Below the pieces are notes generated by a model. It was given only the letters and a program-made list of their open reading frames with translations, was not told the origin of the DNA and searched no databases. 64,000 nt of DNA from Panax quinquefolius (lineage: Eukaryota > Streptophyta > Magnoliopsida > Apiales > Araliaceae), in contig CM035166.1 of NCBI GenBank assembly GCA_020205615.1, positions 85,206,862 through 85,270,861 of the forward strand, read 5' to 3'. Below are positions 36,357-48,614 of this stretch, piece by piece; positions within the stretch are counted from its first letter, which is position 1; the number at the start of each line of letters is the position of its first letter. A program made the translations under genes and the position numbers.

Positions 36357-38372
36357 TGTAAGACCCCGAATTTTATGAAATAAAAGTATTCAATTTTTCT
36401 TATAATAACTATTCAGTAAATGGTTAAAATGATAAAAATTTAAAGTTAAGGGTGAGATATGAATTTTTCAAAATACGCAAGTGGTTATAAAATATTCAAT
36501 TGTCGGAGAATATTCGTTTGGTCGTGGAATATTCTTTTTGTCATGCAATATTCGTACGACGGCGCAACCTTTTGTGGGCCCCATAACGAATTACTATTCA
36601 CGAAGTTACTATTCACGAAGTTACTATTCACGAAGTTACTATTCATGGGTTACTATTCACGAGTTACTATTCACGACAAAGTTGGTTTCTTTTTCTGACC
36701 AAATTATCGTTGATTTATGAATATTGCTCTTGAGATTAAGTGCAGTTGTTGATCATATTATTTTTATTATCATATATAACATTTTTATAACCTTGATGTT
36801 GAAATTCCCTTTCACTTGAGTATAAAGATGGGTAGATTATTGGTATGATCATGACTAGGGCTCTCTTTGGCCAGTAGTGAAAAGTTGAATTGTGACTGGT
36901 ATGATTATGACCATTGAATTTATAATTGAATATCTTTAGCTTAAGTGCAAAGGTGAAATAATCAACATGGTTATAATTATTGTTTATATAAATTCTGAAA
37001 TGATTATATTTTTCTTTGAGATATTAATATATTTGGCCTGTAGTGCAAATATAAACTGTTGATGAATATATTTGGCCTGTAGTGTAAATATGAACTATTG
37101 ATGAATATATTTGGCCTGTAGTGCAAATATGAACTGTTGAGGAATATCTTTGGCTTGTAGTGCAAAGATGGTTTGTTGATGAATATCTTTGGCCCGTAGT
37201 GCAAAGATGATATGTTGTTGAATATCTTTGGCCGTAGTGCAAAGATGGTCTGTTGACAAATATCTTTGGCCCGTAGTGCAAAGATGAATTTATCAGTATG
37301 ATTATGAACAGGAAATGTCATTTGGTATAACCATGGTCTTTGATGTTTCAGGTGAAGATATGTTATGAAAATTATCTTCGTCCTAAATGAGAAGAGGAAT
37401 TTAGAACCACAATTATGATTATGAGTTATTCATATGATTGTGGAAAAGAACTGTTGAGTGATGTTACAGGGATAAAATATTGTTGGTGGATTTTTAACAT
37501 GGAGAAGATAATAAACTTTATGGTCTATTTGACTCTTCTAATGGATTGCTCGTTTCGCTGCAACAATGGTTGAAAAATTTTATCATCTACCATATGTTCT
37601 AAATCTCTGATTTATTACTGATGAAGGCTATTGATAATTTAATTATCTTTAGTCATGATATTCTTTACTAAGCTAGTTGTGCTCACCCTTTTGCTTCACA
37701 ATTCCTTTCAGGTAATAAAAGTGTAGCTGGGTCGAGTGGGGATAACAGGGGAATAGAACGGTGGTCTATAGTTGTTGAGGGTGAGGCGAACCCAATGTTG
37801 GAAGGGTGTTTTGTCACTATCATACAAGATGTCTAATGACATACAACCTCGAATCATCATAAGACGAGGATGTGCTCATCCACTTCTTTGAGTATATATC
37901 TGAGCACTACCTATATAATCTTGGTGTTTGTTTGAAGTATAATTCTCAATTAGAGACAATGGAGATAATGATATGTCAAGAGAAGACTTACCATTGGGAA
38001 GAATATGATAGTAATCTTCTTGTTTTTCTTTGGGGTCTATTGGGTCAACCAAGGATAATTCTGTGGCCATATGATATCTATCATAACCTAGACGCATGGT
38101 CTCCCATGTATGAAGGTTTCCTTGAGCACTTCCCAAAGATTTTAATTTCTAAAATAGTTTTTGACTATACCTTTATGTAAGGTGTCATTGTGAGGTGCTG
38201 TCCACGATTGGGACATGTGTCACATTTGGTATATATTTGTATCCAAACTCACAGCATATGTGTTGTATTTTGTACGACAATTGTTGTAATAAAGTTGTAT
38301 TTGTTTTCTGTACCATGTATTTGGCGACTCAGAATAGGTTGGATGGTATGGACATATTTTGGGGTTGTCACA
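36357..38372 (+). repeat. B LTR 3, with 1.9-kb internal deletion
   Basis: 2.02 kb. Follows LTR 2 up to GGGCCCCATAAC (about 36588), then jumps to the 15-bp repeats equivalent to about 33500. The deletion removes the TATA box and the presumed transcription start. The rest, including the 39-bp array at 37020-37288 and the end GGGGTTGTCACA, is collinear with LTR 2. Confidence 0.9.
37020..37288 (+). repeat. 39-bp hairpin array in B LTR 3, 7 units
   Basis: Same order of stem types as in LTR 1 and LTR 2, with units 4-7 pairing ATCTTTG with CAAAGAT. Confidence 0.9.
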
Positions 38373-38377
38373 ATATT
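38373..38377. repeat. target-site duplication ATATT, right copy (composite B)
   Basis: Follows the last LTR base and equals 8497-8501; element D interior resumes after it. Confidence 0.85.
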
Positions 38378-41166
38378 ACATTCACCATTTCTTCTAAGAA
38401 TTTCGTCCTCGAAATTTTATTTATTACCCTTTATTCATTCAATCTATCAAAATAGATTTTACATTAATACTTTATTCATTAATTGGGTTCTAAAACCACT
38501 TTCTTTCCAAAAGATCATTCTACAATTATTAACTTTTCTATTAAAAGTTTTACAAATTTCTTTGATAACTCATCCCCTTCTCATTTCAAAATCTCTTTTC
38601 TCACTTATTCAACATACTCATTATTCAGTGTTGCATTCTACGACTTACTTCTTTCTAAGGAATATCATCCTTACCATATTCACTTCAGAATAACATGAAT
38701 CCTCCACAATTGCTTAATAATTGGGAAGTAGTATGAATAACTCAGGATTTTAAATGATTATCTAATCATGCTGAGGGGTCACAAGACCTTAAACTACGTC
38801 CCCAGGTTATCAAGTATATCTCGACTTGAACCTTTAACAGTTATAAGACTATATGAACCTCCGTAATTAGGGTGTTACGCCCTTCGTACAATGTATTGTG
38901 CATAAACATTTCAGTGCAAAGTGTGAACTAAGTGTAACCTCTAATAAAAAAGTTGTTCATCTCAGAATTTAGAGTGCAAGCATTCAACTGAGGGTCTAAT
39001 GACCATGAACCATGTCCACAGTTATAAGTAATCTTTCAACTTTAACTTTAACAGTCATAAGACTATAAGGACTCCACGTACTTAGGGGGATCAATCCTTC
39101 GTACAATGTATTGTGCACAAACATTTCAGCGCAAAGTATAAACTAAGTGTAACCCCTAATAATAGGGTTGTTCATCTCAGCTTTTCAACATCTGATTCCG
39201 CACCAAAACAATTTTGTTTGGCATAACTTCTCAGGAAACTCTTGAATTTCATGCATATTTTTCAATATTTGTCTAGCTGAATCAAATAGCATAGACCTCT
39301 ACAATAATTCAGACATTAACCAAAATATACATATACATATATACATATGTATTCTAATATCTTAAAGTAATCTCAAAAATCTTTTTTTTGACGTCATGAT
39401 ACCGCACTGTATTTACAGTTCGTTGAGGATTCCGTCATTTGGTGATTTTATCATACTACATCATACCATAGTGGGCTGACGATCCTTAGATCACATCCAA
39501 CACTAAATAATACTACATTGATGACTCCATCGTTTTTATCATCTCTGCACCAGGTTCCATGATACATTGATGATATATAAAATACATTTTGATATATTCC
39601 AAATCATTTTTGTCTAGCTGAAGTAATTAGCATAGACATAAGAATAACGGTATTGTTGTTAAAACTCATTGGTTCCATCATTTGATCCAATGTTTTTCAA
39701 GAAAATAGAAGTGTAAACATCAGCACAAAGTCAATAAATTTTGAAAGTCTAGCATAGCTAGTAGATTTAGAATACCTATGCTTCCACCATCAACTCCACT
39801 TTCTATAATGATCCATTGCTTAATATGTCTATCTATTCCTATCATCCTTAATACTCCATTCACACTTAATTATACCCCAGTTCATCAAACTTACCGCACA
39901 TTGGAAGTTCAGGACTTGCCACAATAAAATGAGTTTAAGAACTTATCCTAGTCAGACCATAGGCATCCATTCGTTGAGGGGTTCAAAACATACCATATTA
40001 TTATGAGTCACGAACTTACCATATGCATTAGTTTTAAGAACCGCACCTAATCCCTATAATATCTAACTAATTTTAATAGTTTCTAACTATCAAATATACA
40101 CATAAGAAAAGAATCACCTTTTCACCACATATACATTGATAGCGCGACACCAACATTCCAATGATTATCAAGGCGATATACTGAGCGCAAGCACAAAACC
40201 CTCGCCCATACAAAGGTTTGTACAACTCAGTCATCACATGAGTCCTCAATTAAAATCCCACCTAACTCTATCTTGCGAATTTCCCGTATCAAATTATTTA
40301 TAACTCCTCACGAGTTTATCTCGTACTATATCATAGTAAATTATCTTCATAGTATCAAGCTATAATCATTCAAACATTACAAACCATCTTCCTTTTATAA
40401 CTTAAATAGATCACGTCGTGATCTTATTCTATAATCATCTTCCTTAAAATTCTTGTCTTAACTCGTGATCATTTTGTTTTACGATCATCTTTCTTTCCTT
40501 TCATTTATGACATTATTCATTATCTTGGCTATTGCCATTTCTTATCTTTATATCTCTTCAAGATTCTTCTTTGAATCTTCTTGTTTATAAAACAATTCTT
40601 CTTTTAAGAATTCTAACTTCATTTACATCGCTCAAAATTTCATTCGAGTTCCACATTTTCATTATACGTATCCATTTCTATACTTGGTACACATCGAGTC
40701 TCTAACAGTTTTAATATGGTACGCTGAGTGGTTTCCCATAAACAACCAACAAACTAGATTTCAAGTTACTAGTTCGTATATACCTCCGCTCTATGAAGGA
40801 ATCGTTTAGCCTAGATACCATACATCAACTATTAAAGAGTACAATTGTACCATACTTAAATATAACTTTTTGATTCTTAACTTCTTTATCATTCTCTTTT
40901 TATAGACTTTGTCTATTTATTTCACCTTACATCCTTATTATTGGAGTTAGGTAACCCCACTTTCATATTCCTTATAACTCTGCGAGATTCTTCTTTGAAT
41001 CCTCTCACGCAAGTTTTAATCCCTTCTATATATATTTCTTAAATTACTTCTTATTGTTCAAACTCTATTTGAGCTTATTTTTTCATTATCTTCACCTCTC
41101 TTCTCTAAGGTTATAGCCTAAGGTACTCTTACCTAAGGTTTCAAACCTATCAGCTCTGATACCAAC
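38378..41166 (-). other. element D interior, 5' part, no coding sequence
   Basis: 2.8 kb without gag or pol similarity on either strand. A CGAGGACGAAATTC block (minus strand, near 38395) resembles a pre-polypurine block. A direct repeat of about 130 bases with a period near 207 covers 38841-38974 and 39050-39180 (CCTTCGTACAATGTATTGTG). The second copy is the reverse complement of about 52440-52620 in the solo LTR. The right end has the primer site GCTCTGATACCAAC (minus-strand TTGGTATCAGAGC) at about 41154-41166. Confidence 0.55.
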
Positions 41167-44089
41167 TGTAACGACCCCAAAATTCATACAATTTAATTCT
41201 CGACTTCGGTCGTTAATAATACATTCAACCTCTGATTTTACATCATTAAACAATAATACAACCATTGAAATTTGTGGAATAATTAAAATTTTCCATTAAA
41301 AACTATTCTCATTCCCAAAACCTTCAACCTTTACATCTAAATATCTCAGAATCATTTTACTATTATAATAGTTTACATCGCAAAACGATATTACAATTAA
41401 ACTTTAATACATTATTTAGAGCCATAAACATGGTTCAAATAATAATAACACAACCAAAGTGTGTAAATCTTCAAGTATCACATAACTTTACCTTGAATCT
41501 TGAACCTGCAAAAGTTGTTATTTGCAAGGTTGAGCTCGATAACCCAGCAAAATCTAACAGTTTTCATGCATCACGTAGCACATAATAACATGCTCAACAT
41601 ATATCTTATAAACATCGGACTAACATAACATACATGCTACAATTCATATAACAAGTATAAAGATTGAGTTCCTTACTCAATCAGCATGGTTTAGTCAAAC
41701 AACGTAGTCATAAATTGACTTTAACATTTCATACATTCAACATATATATAACACATCATGCTCTTTGCAGTAAAGATTTAAAACAATCAAATTCACATAA
41801 CAGATAGGAACTGAAAGACTTGCCTTAATCGTTGTTTACCAATAACAGTTTAACAGCTTACAGATATCTGCACTTCACATGCCCTACACAATTATATAAT
41901 CATTCACATTAACTATTAGTCACATAGCAACGCATAGTAGTTGTAATGTAAACTTTACTCTACATCTCATAACCCTTCCTATCATAAATACACAATGTTC
42001 AATTTGATTGTGTTAACTTTCAACTTATATCTCACTGTATTTCATATTTGAAGTTCATTCAAATGTTTAAGTCTTGCTAGGAATACTTATTGGTTTTATA
42101 TTAACACTATTCAATACCTTATAATATTCATTTCATTTGATTAAAACACGGTTTACGTTCATTATCACTTATCATGGCGTTTCGACATTTATTCGTTACA
42201 CGCTCAATTTGTCTCTCATGTGTGTGCTTAGTATGCGTATACAACTTATCTAATACATCATTTATTAATGTTAAGCATCATTATACTTCATAATATTCAT
42301 GTTCTCTAACTTAGAACAACATCTTTTATCGTCAAGAGCACTACACTTGCATAGGTGCATGCCCGACGCCCTCCGATTGTCCCCGAAAACACAACAGTCC
42401 TACAAATAACCATTTTGACCCCTGTTACCGACTTCAAATTGATAATCGTAAAGCCTAAAAGTTGTAGGTCTATTCGTCCTCGACCGGATCATCTTGAATC
42501 ACCTCAATCGGAGTTCGTATAAAAATGTTATGACCATTTTACCAAAGCAGTCACTGATTAGCACACATGGGCGCGACGGCGCCCTTTTCTAAGCGTCGTC
42601 AGCGCCATGTAGCAATTTGGTAGCAGCATACCACGCTAAAGGCTTTGCCTGATTATGATGTTTTGCGATTTTTGACCCTTTTCTCCTACTAATCTTCATA
42701 ACTTGAGTTATACACATCCAAATTAGTCCGTTTTCAATTCTATGGATTCGTAATTCATAGAACTACAACATACTAGAATTCTAACAATTTATAAATACAT
42801 TAACCAACCTGAAATTTGACCCAAAACACATGTTCATACTCTATTTTCATGTTTTAAACTTATTTAGCGAATTTGATCGCCACGACATCGTTACTTAACC
42901 GATTAACATGATTTAAACTACGCCGCTTTCGTTTCTTCACATATTAACATAATCCAACCTCAATTTACAGATTATAACACATATAGGGCATAAAAGTTTG
43001 TACTTTTTAAACCCAATTTTCATGTATAAACACTGTTATATACTTTTCTTTCTACAAACCAATTTACATGGATTTTTATCATCAAACAACACTCACATGT
43101 GATGATTAACAGAGTATAAACTCTACTTGCAAGTATATATATCAATCCAACACAACTATCAATTTACAATGGATAATCACTAAGGAATCAAAATATACAA
43201 CTTAGAATCAATTTACCTTGATTTAGCAAAGTGTTAGAAACCCTTCTTATTCTCTTAGCAATATCTGCAATTCTCTCTTCTCACTAAGCTCTCCCTCTTT
43301 CTAAACCCTCTGTGTTTCTTCTTCTTTCCCAACTCTCTGCTCTTAGGCCTTAAGAGATAAATAAGACGCGAAAGAAAAAAATAACCTGATATGGCTTAAT
43401 TCCCACTTACTCTATCAGTTAAAAAAATAAAAAGACGTCAGTTACTTAAACCAAAGGCCACAAGGCCTTGTTTGGCCACACACCAATTCCCCCAAAATGG
43501 ATTATTTTAATTATATTATATTATATAGTTTCATGTGTCACACCTTTAGTTAATTAAATAACTTATAATAATAATAATTAATAATATTTATAATCTTATT
43601 ATAATTAATAAATAATTACGTATATCTAATTTAATTAATAAATTAGATTTAAACATTACTTTATTTAATATACTTATTGTCTTTCATATTAAACAACTCA
43701 TTTAATTTAATTAATTCATGAAATTAAATCTTCAAAGAATAAAATTTACCTTTGCTTTAATTTAATTATCATACACACGTAACTAAATTATTATACCACA
43801 ATTTCATAAATTATTTATTTTTCTCAATAAATAAATTATTTTTAATATTTATTTAATTCAATAAATATTAAAAATAATTACCAAATTCATTTAATTTCTT
43901 GATAGTTAACTTAACTATTAAACCTCACTTTCCCAATATATGAATATATATATATCTCTTCACACCAGATCACATATTTCAAAATATATAGTACGCATAT
44001 ATACATACTCAAACTCGAAACATCTCATAATAAGAATTTTAATTATTAAATTCTTATTTTAATAACTTATAAAAATTCGGATTGTCACA
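41167..44089 (-). repeat. element D 5' LTR, 2.92 kb
   Basis: Plus-strand edges TGTAACGACCCC and GATTGTCACA, inverted-complementary TG and CA ends. 42312-44089 matches the truncated left LTR. GC-rich patch at about 42566-42640. GTTGAGCTCGA block at about 41531. The insertion point of the gypsy LTR in the left copy corresponds to TAGAA at 42312-42316. Confidence 0.85.
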
Positions 44090-44314
44090 AATCCTTATCG
44101 GAAAGCCCCCTCTTTCCTGGGAATGACTTAGTTGTTAATATTACAACTTATAAATGATGAATAGTTGTTGTTCAAAAATGTGTTATGTGAAGCCAAGTGA
44201 ATTGAGATAAATATAGAGGATTTTTATGAAGTATTTGTTATAAATTTGGCTTATTATATGGGCCCTCACTTACCCATTTTTCAAAATTGTCGTAGAAGTT
44301 ATCTCATTTTTGTG

Positions 44315-44317
<3 letters not shown>
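44090..44317 (+). repeat. fragment of a B-type LTR, host of element D
   Basis: AATCCTTATCGGAAAGCCCC and CTCTTTCCTGGGAATG match about 31977-32020 of B LTR 2. Similarity fades after about 44150. It shows that D itself inserted into a B-type LTR whose left part lies outside the window. Confidence 0.65.
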
Positions 44318-44359
<42 letters not shown>

Positions 44360-44391
44360 CTAAATAGTCACGGGTGTAAGGGGGGGGGGGG
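44318..44391. repeat. (AT)n tract followed by a run of 12 G
   Basis: An AT run of about 40 bases, a 22-base spacer and G12 at 44380-44391, directly before the gypsy pol fragment. Low-complexity ends like this often mark an assembly or recombination junction. Confidence 0.9.
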
Positions 44392-44400
44392 AACATAAGG

Positions 44401-46770
44401 TCACGTCGATACAAAACCCATTTCCAAAGCCCCATATCGAATGACTCCTATTGAACTTCGGGAGTTAAAAACCCAACTGCATGAATTGATAGATTCAGTT
44501 TCATTAGCCCTAGTACATCTCTTTGGGGTGCTCCTGTTCTATTTGTAAAGAAGAAAGATGGAAGTATGCGACTTTGCATTGACTATCGGGAGTTGAATCA
44601 TGTCACTGTCAAAAATAGGTACCCGTTGCCTCGCATTGATGACATGTTTGACTAGTTGCAAGGCTCCAAATTCTTTTCAAAGATCGATCTTCGTTCCTAA
44701 TATCATAAGTTAAAGATTAAAACCGATGACATTCCAAAGACTGCTTTCAGAACTTGGTACGAGCATTACGAATTCATAGTCATGTCTTTTGGATTGACTA
44801 ATGCTTCTGCTGCCTTCATGGATATGATGAACCGAGTATTCAAAGAATATTTAGATCATTTTGTGGTCGTCTTTATTGATGACATCCTCATATACTCCAA
44901 AAGTCGTGAAGATTATGAGCAACACTTGAGGCTGATACTCCAAAAGCTTCGTGAAAACAAGCTTTATGCCATGTTGATCAAATCACAGAATATCTGTTGA
45001 CCCAATGAAGATTGAAGCAATACAAAGTTGGGAGCAACCTAAGTCAGTGATCGAAGCACGTAACTTTTTGGGCTTAGCTGGTTATTATCGGAGATTCGTG
45101 GAAGGATTTTCTCGAATCGCTGCTCCATTAACACAACTGACTTCAAAAGATACAAAATTCGAATGGAGCGAGAAATGTGAAAAGAGTTTTCAAGAACTCA
45201 AGAAGAGACTCATTTCAGCACATGTTCTGACAATACCATCTAGCTCGGAGGGATTTGTCATCTACAGTGATGCTTCAGTCAGAGGGTTAGGATGGGTTCT
45301 CATGTAACATGGAAAATTCATAGCCTATGCCTCGCGATAACTCAAAGAATATAAGAGGAATTATCCTACTCATGATCTAGAGTTGGCAGCTGTCGTTTTC
45401 GCGATTAAAATTTGGGGGAATTACATGTATGGGGTGAAAGTGGAGATCTATATGGATCATAAAAGTCTTAAATATTTCTTCACCCAAAAGGAACTCAATA
45501 TGCGACAATGAAGTTGGCTCGAGCTGTTGAAAGATTACGAGCATACCATTCAATACCATCTTGGAAAAGCAAACATGGTAGCCGACGTGTTGAGTAGAAG
45601 ATCATATGCGGGTACTGGTGCGATATTATCAATGTAAAGGCCCATTTTGTATGACTTACAAAGGATGGAGATAGAGTTGAAGACTCCATTGACCCACGTG
45701 ATGATGTCAAATATATGAGTAGAACCGACTTTAATCGATAAAGTTAAAGCTACTCAAGCTACAGACCTGGAGCTGATGCGTATAAAGAAGAAAGTACAAG
45801 AAGGTGTTATTCCGGAAACAAGATTAGATTAAGAAGGAATACTTCGAGTCAACTCCAGACTTTATGCTCCTAACGACTCTGACTTGAAATATAAAATCAT
45901 GAAGGAGGCGCACAACACACCGTTTGCAATCCATCCTAGGAGTACCAAAATGTATCGTGATCTTCGATATACATTTTGGTGGAGCATTATGAAGCGAGAG
46001 ATAGAGGAGTTTATCTCTATGTGTCTAACTTGTCAGCGTTTCAAGGCAAAGCATCAAGTGCCAAAAGGTCTATTGCAACCACTTGAAATTCTAGAATGGA
46101 AGTAGGAGCACATTACAATGGATTTTGTTACTGGTCTTCCCAAGGTTTCTCAAGGCATAGATGGGATTTGGGTCATTGTCGATAGACTAACCAAGTCTTC
46201 TCATTTTTTACCGATACGAGAAACTTATTCACTTAAACGTCTTGCTCGTATATACATAAATGAGATTGTAAGACTGCATGGTGTGTTAGTATCCATAGTT
46301 TCTGATCGAGACCCAAGATTCACTTCACGATTTTGGGTTATTTTGCAGAGAGCTATGGGCACAGATTTAAGATTTAGTTTGGCATATCCTCCTCAGACGG
46401 ACGGGCAGTCAGAGAGGACTATTCAAACTCTTGAAGATCTATTAAGATTTTGTATCCTCAACTTCAAGGGAAGTTGGGACAAGTTCATACCATTAGTGGA
46501 ATTCTCCTATAACAACAGTTATCAAGCAAATATCGGCATGGCTCCATTCGAGGCGTTGTATGGACGCAAGTTTCGTTCTCTACTATGCTGGGACAAGGTG
46601 GGTGAAGGAATGTTGTTGAGATTGGAGTTGGTACGTATGACTGCGGAAAAGATTCAAATGATCCAACAACGTATAAAAACCTCACAAGATCGACAAAAGA
46701 GTTATGTTGATCTTCATCGAAAGGACGTGGAATTCAATGTTGGAGATCATGTGTTGTTACGTATTGATCA
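44401..46770 (+). pseudogene. pol: gypsy pol fragment: RT, RNase H, integrase (plus strand)
   Basis: Starts abruptly within the block before RT (KPIS, near 44413). RT continues to 44998 with [35 protein letters not shown] and the catalytic FIDD at 44872-44883. RNase H follows (45005-45600; [20 protein letters not shown]). Integrase lies at 45880-46770: zinc-binding HNTPFAIHP and CLTCQ, catalytic Asp in [13 protein letters not shown], second Asp in VSDRDPRFTSRFW, Glu in [13 protein letters not shown]. About six stops or shifts, for example stops at 44654, 44698 and 45305. No LTR, gag or protease belongs to it. It is the left arm of an inverted pair with the next element. Confidence 0.85.
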
Positions 46771-47420
46771 TTGTTGTAGGAGAATTCCACTAATGGAAAG
46801 AACTTGTCCCAGCTTCCTTTGAAGTCAAGGACACAGAGTCTTAATAAATAATCCAGAGTTTGAATAGTTCTCTCCGACTGCCCGTCCGTCTGAGGATGAT
46901 ATGTCGAACTGAATCATAAATTTGTGCCCATATCTTTTTGCAAACTAACCCAAAATTACGAAGTGAATCTTGGGTCTCGATCAAAACTATGGATATTGGC
47001 ATACCATGTAGTCTTACAATCTCATTTATGTATATACGAGCAAGACGTTCAAGTGAAAAGATTTCTCGTATAGGTAAGAAATGAGCAGACTTGGTCAATC
47101 TATCGACAATGACTCAAATCGCATCTATTCCTTGAGAAACCTTGGGAAAACCAGTAACGAAATTCATGGTAATGTGCTCCCACTTCCATTCTAGAATTAT
47201 AAGTGGTTGCAATGGACCTTTTGGCACTTGATGCACCGCCTTAACACGTTGACAAGTTAAACACCTTGAGATAAACTCCGCGATCTCTCTCTTCATATTA
47301 CTCCACCTAAATGTATGTCGAAGATCATGATACATTTTGGTACTTCCAGGATGGATTGCAAACGGTGTGTTGTGTGCCTCCATCATAATTTTATAGTTTA
47401 AGTCAGTGTCGTTAGGAACA
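46771..47420 (-). pseudogene. pol: integrase part of the minus-strand gypsy copy
   Basis: The open stretch 47114-47386 gives NTPFAIHPGSTKMYHDLRHT, CLTCQRVKAVHQVPKGPLQP and [17 protein letters not shown]. 46841-47098 continues with TKSAHFLPIREI and YINEIVRLHGMPISIV, then shifts frame before the second catalytic Asp. It ends in the FSYNN block, about 260 bases earlier in the gene than the plus-strand fragment. By eye roughly 85% identical to 45890-46512. Confidence 0.85.
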
Positions 47421-48614
47421 CAAAGTCTGAAGTTGACTCGAAGTATTCATTCTTCATCGATTCTTGTTTCCGGAATAGCACCTTCTTGTACTTTCTTCTT
47501 CATATGCATCAACTCCAGGTCTGTAGCTTGAGCAGCTTTAACTTTATCAATTAAAGTCGATTCTACTTATATATTTGCCATTATCACGTTGGTCCCTGGA
47601 GTCTTTAACTCTATATCCATCCTTTACAAGTCATACAAAATGGGCCTTTGCGTTGACAATATCACACTCATACCCATATATGATCTTCTACTCAACGCGT
47701 CAGCTACCACGTTCGTTTTTCCATGATGGTATTGAATGGTATGATCGTAATCTTTCAATAGCTCGAGCCAACGTCGTTGTCGCATGTTGAGTTCCTTTTG
47801 GGTGAAGAAATATTTGAGGCTTTTATGATCCGTATAGATCTCTACTTTCTCCCCATACGTAATGTCTCCGCATTTTAAGCGTTAAAATGATCGGGCCGCT
47901 AACTCTAGATCATGAGTAGGATAATTCCTCTCATATTCTTTGAGTTGTCGTGAGGCATAGGCTATGACTTTCCCATGTTGCACGAGAACACATCTTAACC
48001 CTCTGCCTGAAGCATCACTATAGATGACAAATCCCTCCGAACCAGATGGTATTGTCAAAACAGGTGCTAAAATGAGTGTCCTCTTGGGTTCTTGAAAACT
48101 CTTCCCACATTCCTTGCTCTAATCGAATTTTGTATCTTTTTGAGTAAGCTAAGTTAATGGAGTAGCGATTCGAGAAAATCCTTCCACGAATCTCCGATAA
48201 TAACCAGCTAAGCCCAGAAAGCTACGTACTTAGGTTGCTCTCAGCTTTGTATTGCTTCAATCTTTGCCCAGTTAATAGATATTCTGTGATTTGATATCAC
48301 GTGCCCAAAGAATTCTACTTCCTCAATCCAGGACTCGCATTTCTTCAACTTGACATATAATTTATTTTCACAAAACTTTTGGAGTATCAGCCTCAAGTGT
48401 TGCTCATGATCTTCACGGCTTTTGTAATATATATGAGGATGTCATCAATAAAGACAACCACAAAATGATCCAAATATTCCTTGAATACTCGGTTCATCAT
48501 ATCCATGAAGGCAGCAGAAGCATTAGTCAATCGAAAAGACATGACTAGGAATTCGTAATGCCCGTACCGAGTTCTGAAAGCAGTCTTTGGAATGTCATCA
48601 GTTTTAATCTTTAA
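47421..48614 (-). pseudogene. pol: RT C-terminal half and RNase H of the minus-strand gypsy copy
   Basis: Minus-strand blocks for RNase H ([20 protein letters not shown], about 47780-47845) and RT palm (catalytic aspartates in the region 48440-48455, YSKSRED-like nearby). Frameshifts and stops throughout; pairs with 44690-45880 of the plus-strand arm. Confidence 0.75.

Larger units (their letters stand above)
8502..38372 (+). mobile_element. composite B: tandem LTR-ORF-LTR-ORF-LTR non-autonomous retrotransposon
   Basis: Three LTRs (8502-30216 split by insertions; 31334-35237; 36357-38372) alternate with two 1.12-kb interiors (30217-31333 and 35238-36356). Each interior has a primer site, a leader, one ORF of about 262 codons and a polypurine tract. 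There is no protease, RT, RNaseH or integrase. The outer flanks carry the same ATATT duplication. An undisturbed LTR is 3.9 kb, over three times the interior. Such a trimer is expected from unequal recombination between the LTRs of one element or of sister copies. Confidence 0.85.
6339..44089 (-). mobile_element. element D: non-autonomous LTR retrotransposon, host of composite B
   Basis: Two copies of one LTR flank it: the left copy is truncated by a gypsy insertion, the right copy is 2.9 kb. The minus strand reads LTR start TGTGACAATC at 44089, LTR end GGGTCGTTACA at 41167, then a primer site, about 3.1 kb of interior (41166-38378 and 8496-8187) and a polypurine tract at 8187-8200. I saw no gag or pol similarity in the interior, so it fits a large non-autonomous element. 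It inserted in B-type LTR sequence, which resumes at 44090. Its target duplication cannot be checked because the left edge lies outside. Confidence 0.7.

Noticed and set aside
37872..38693. Open frames in and just after B LTR 3
   Set aside because: The same frames occur in the other B LTRs with breaks; they are within LTR or element D interior and have no domain.
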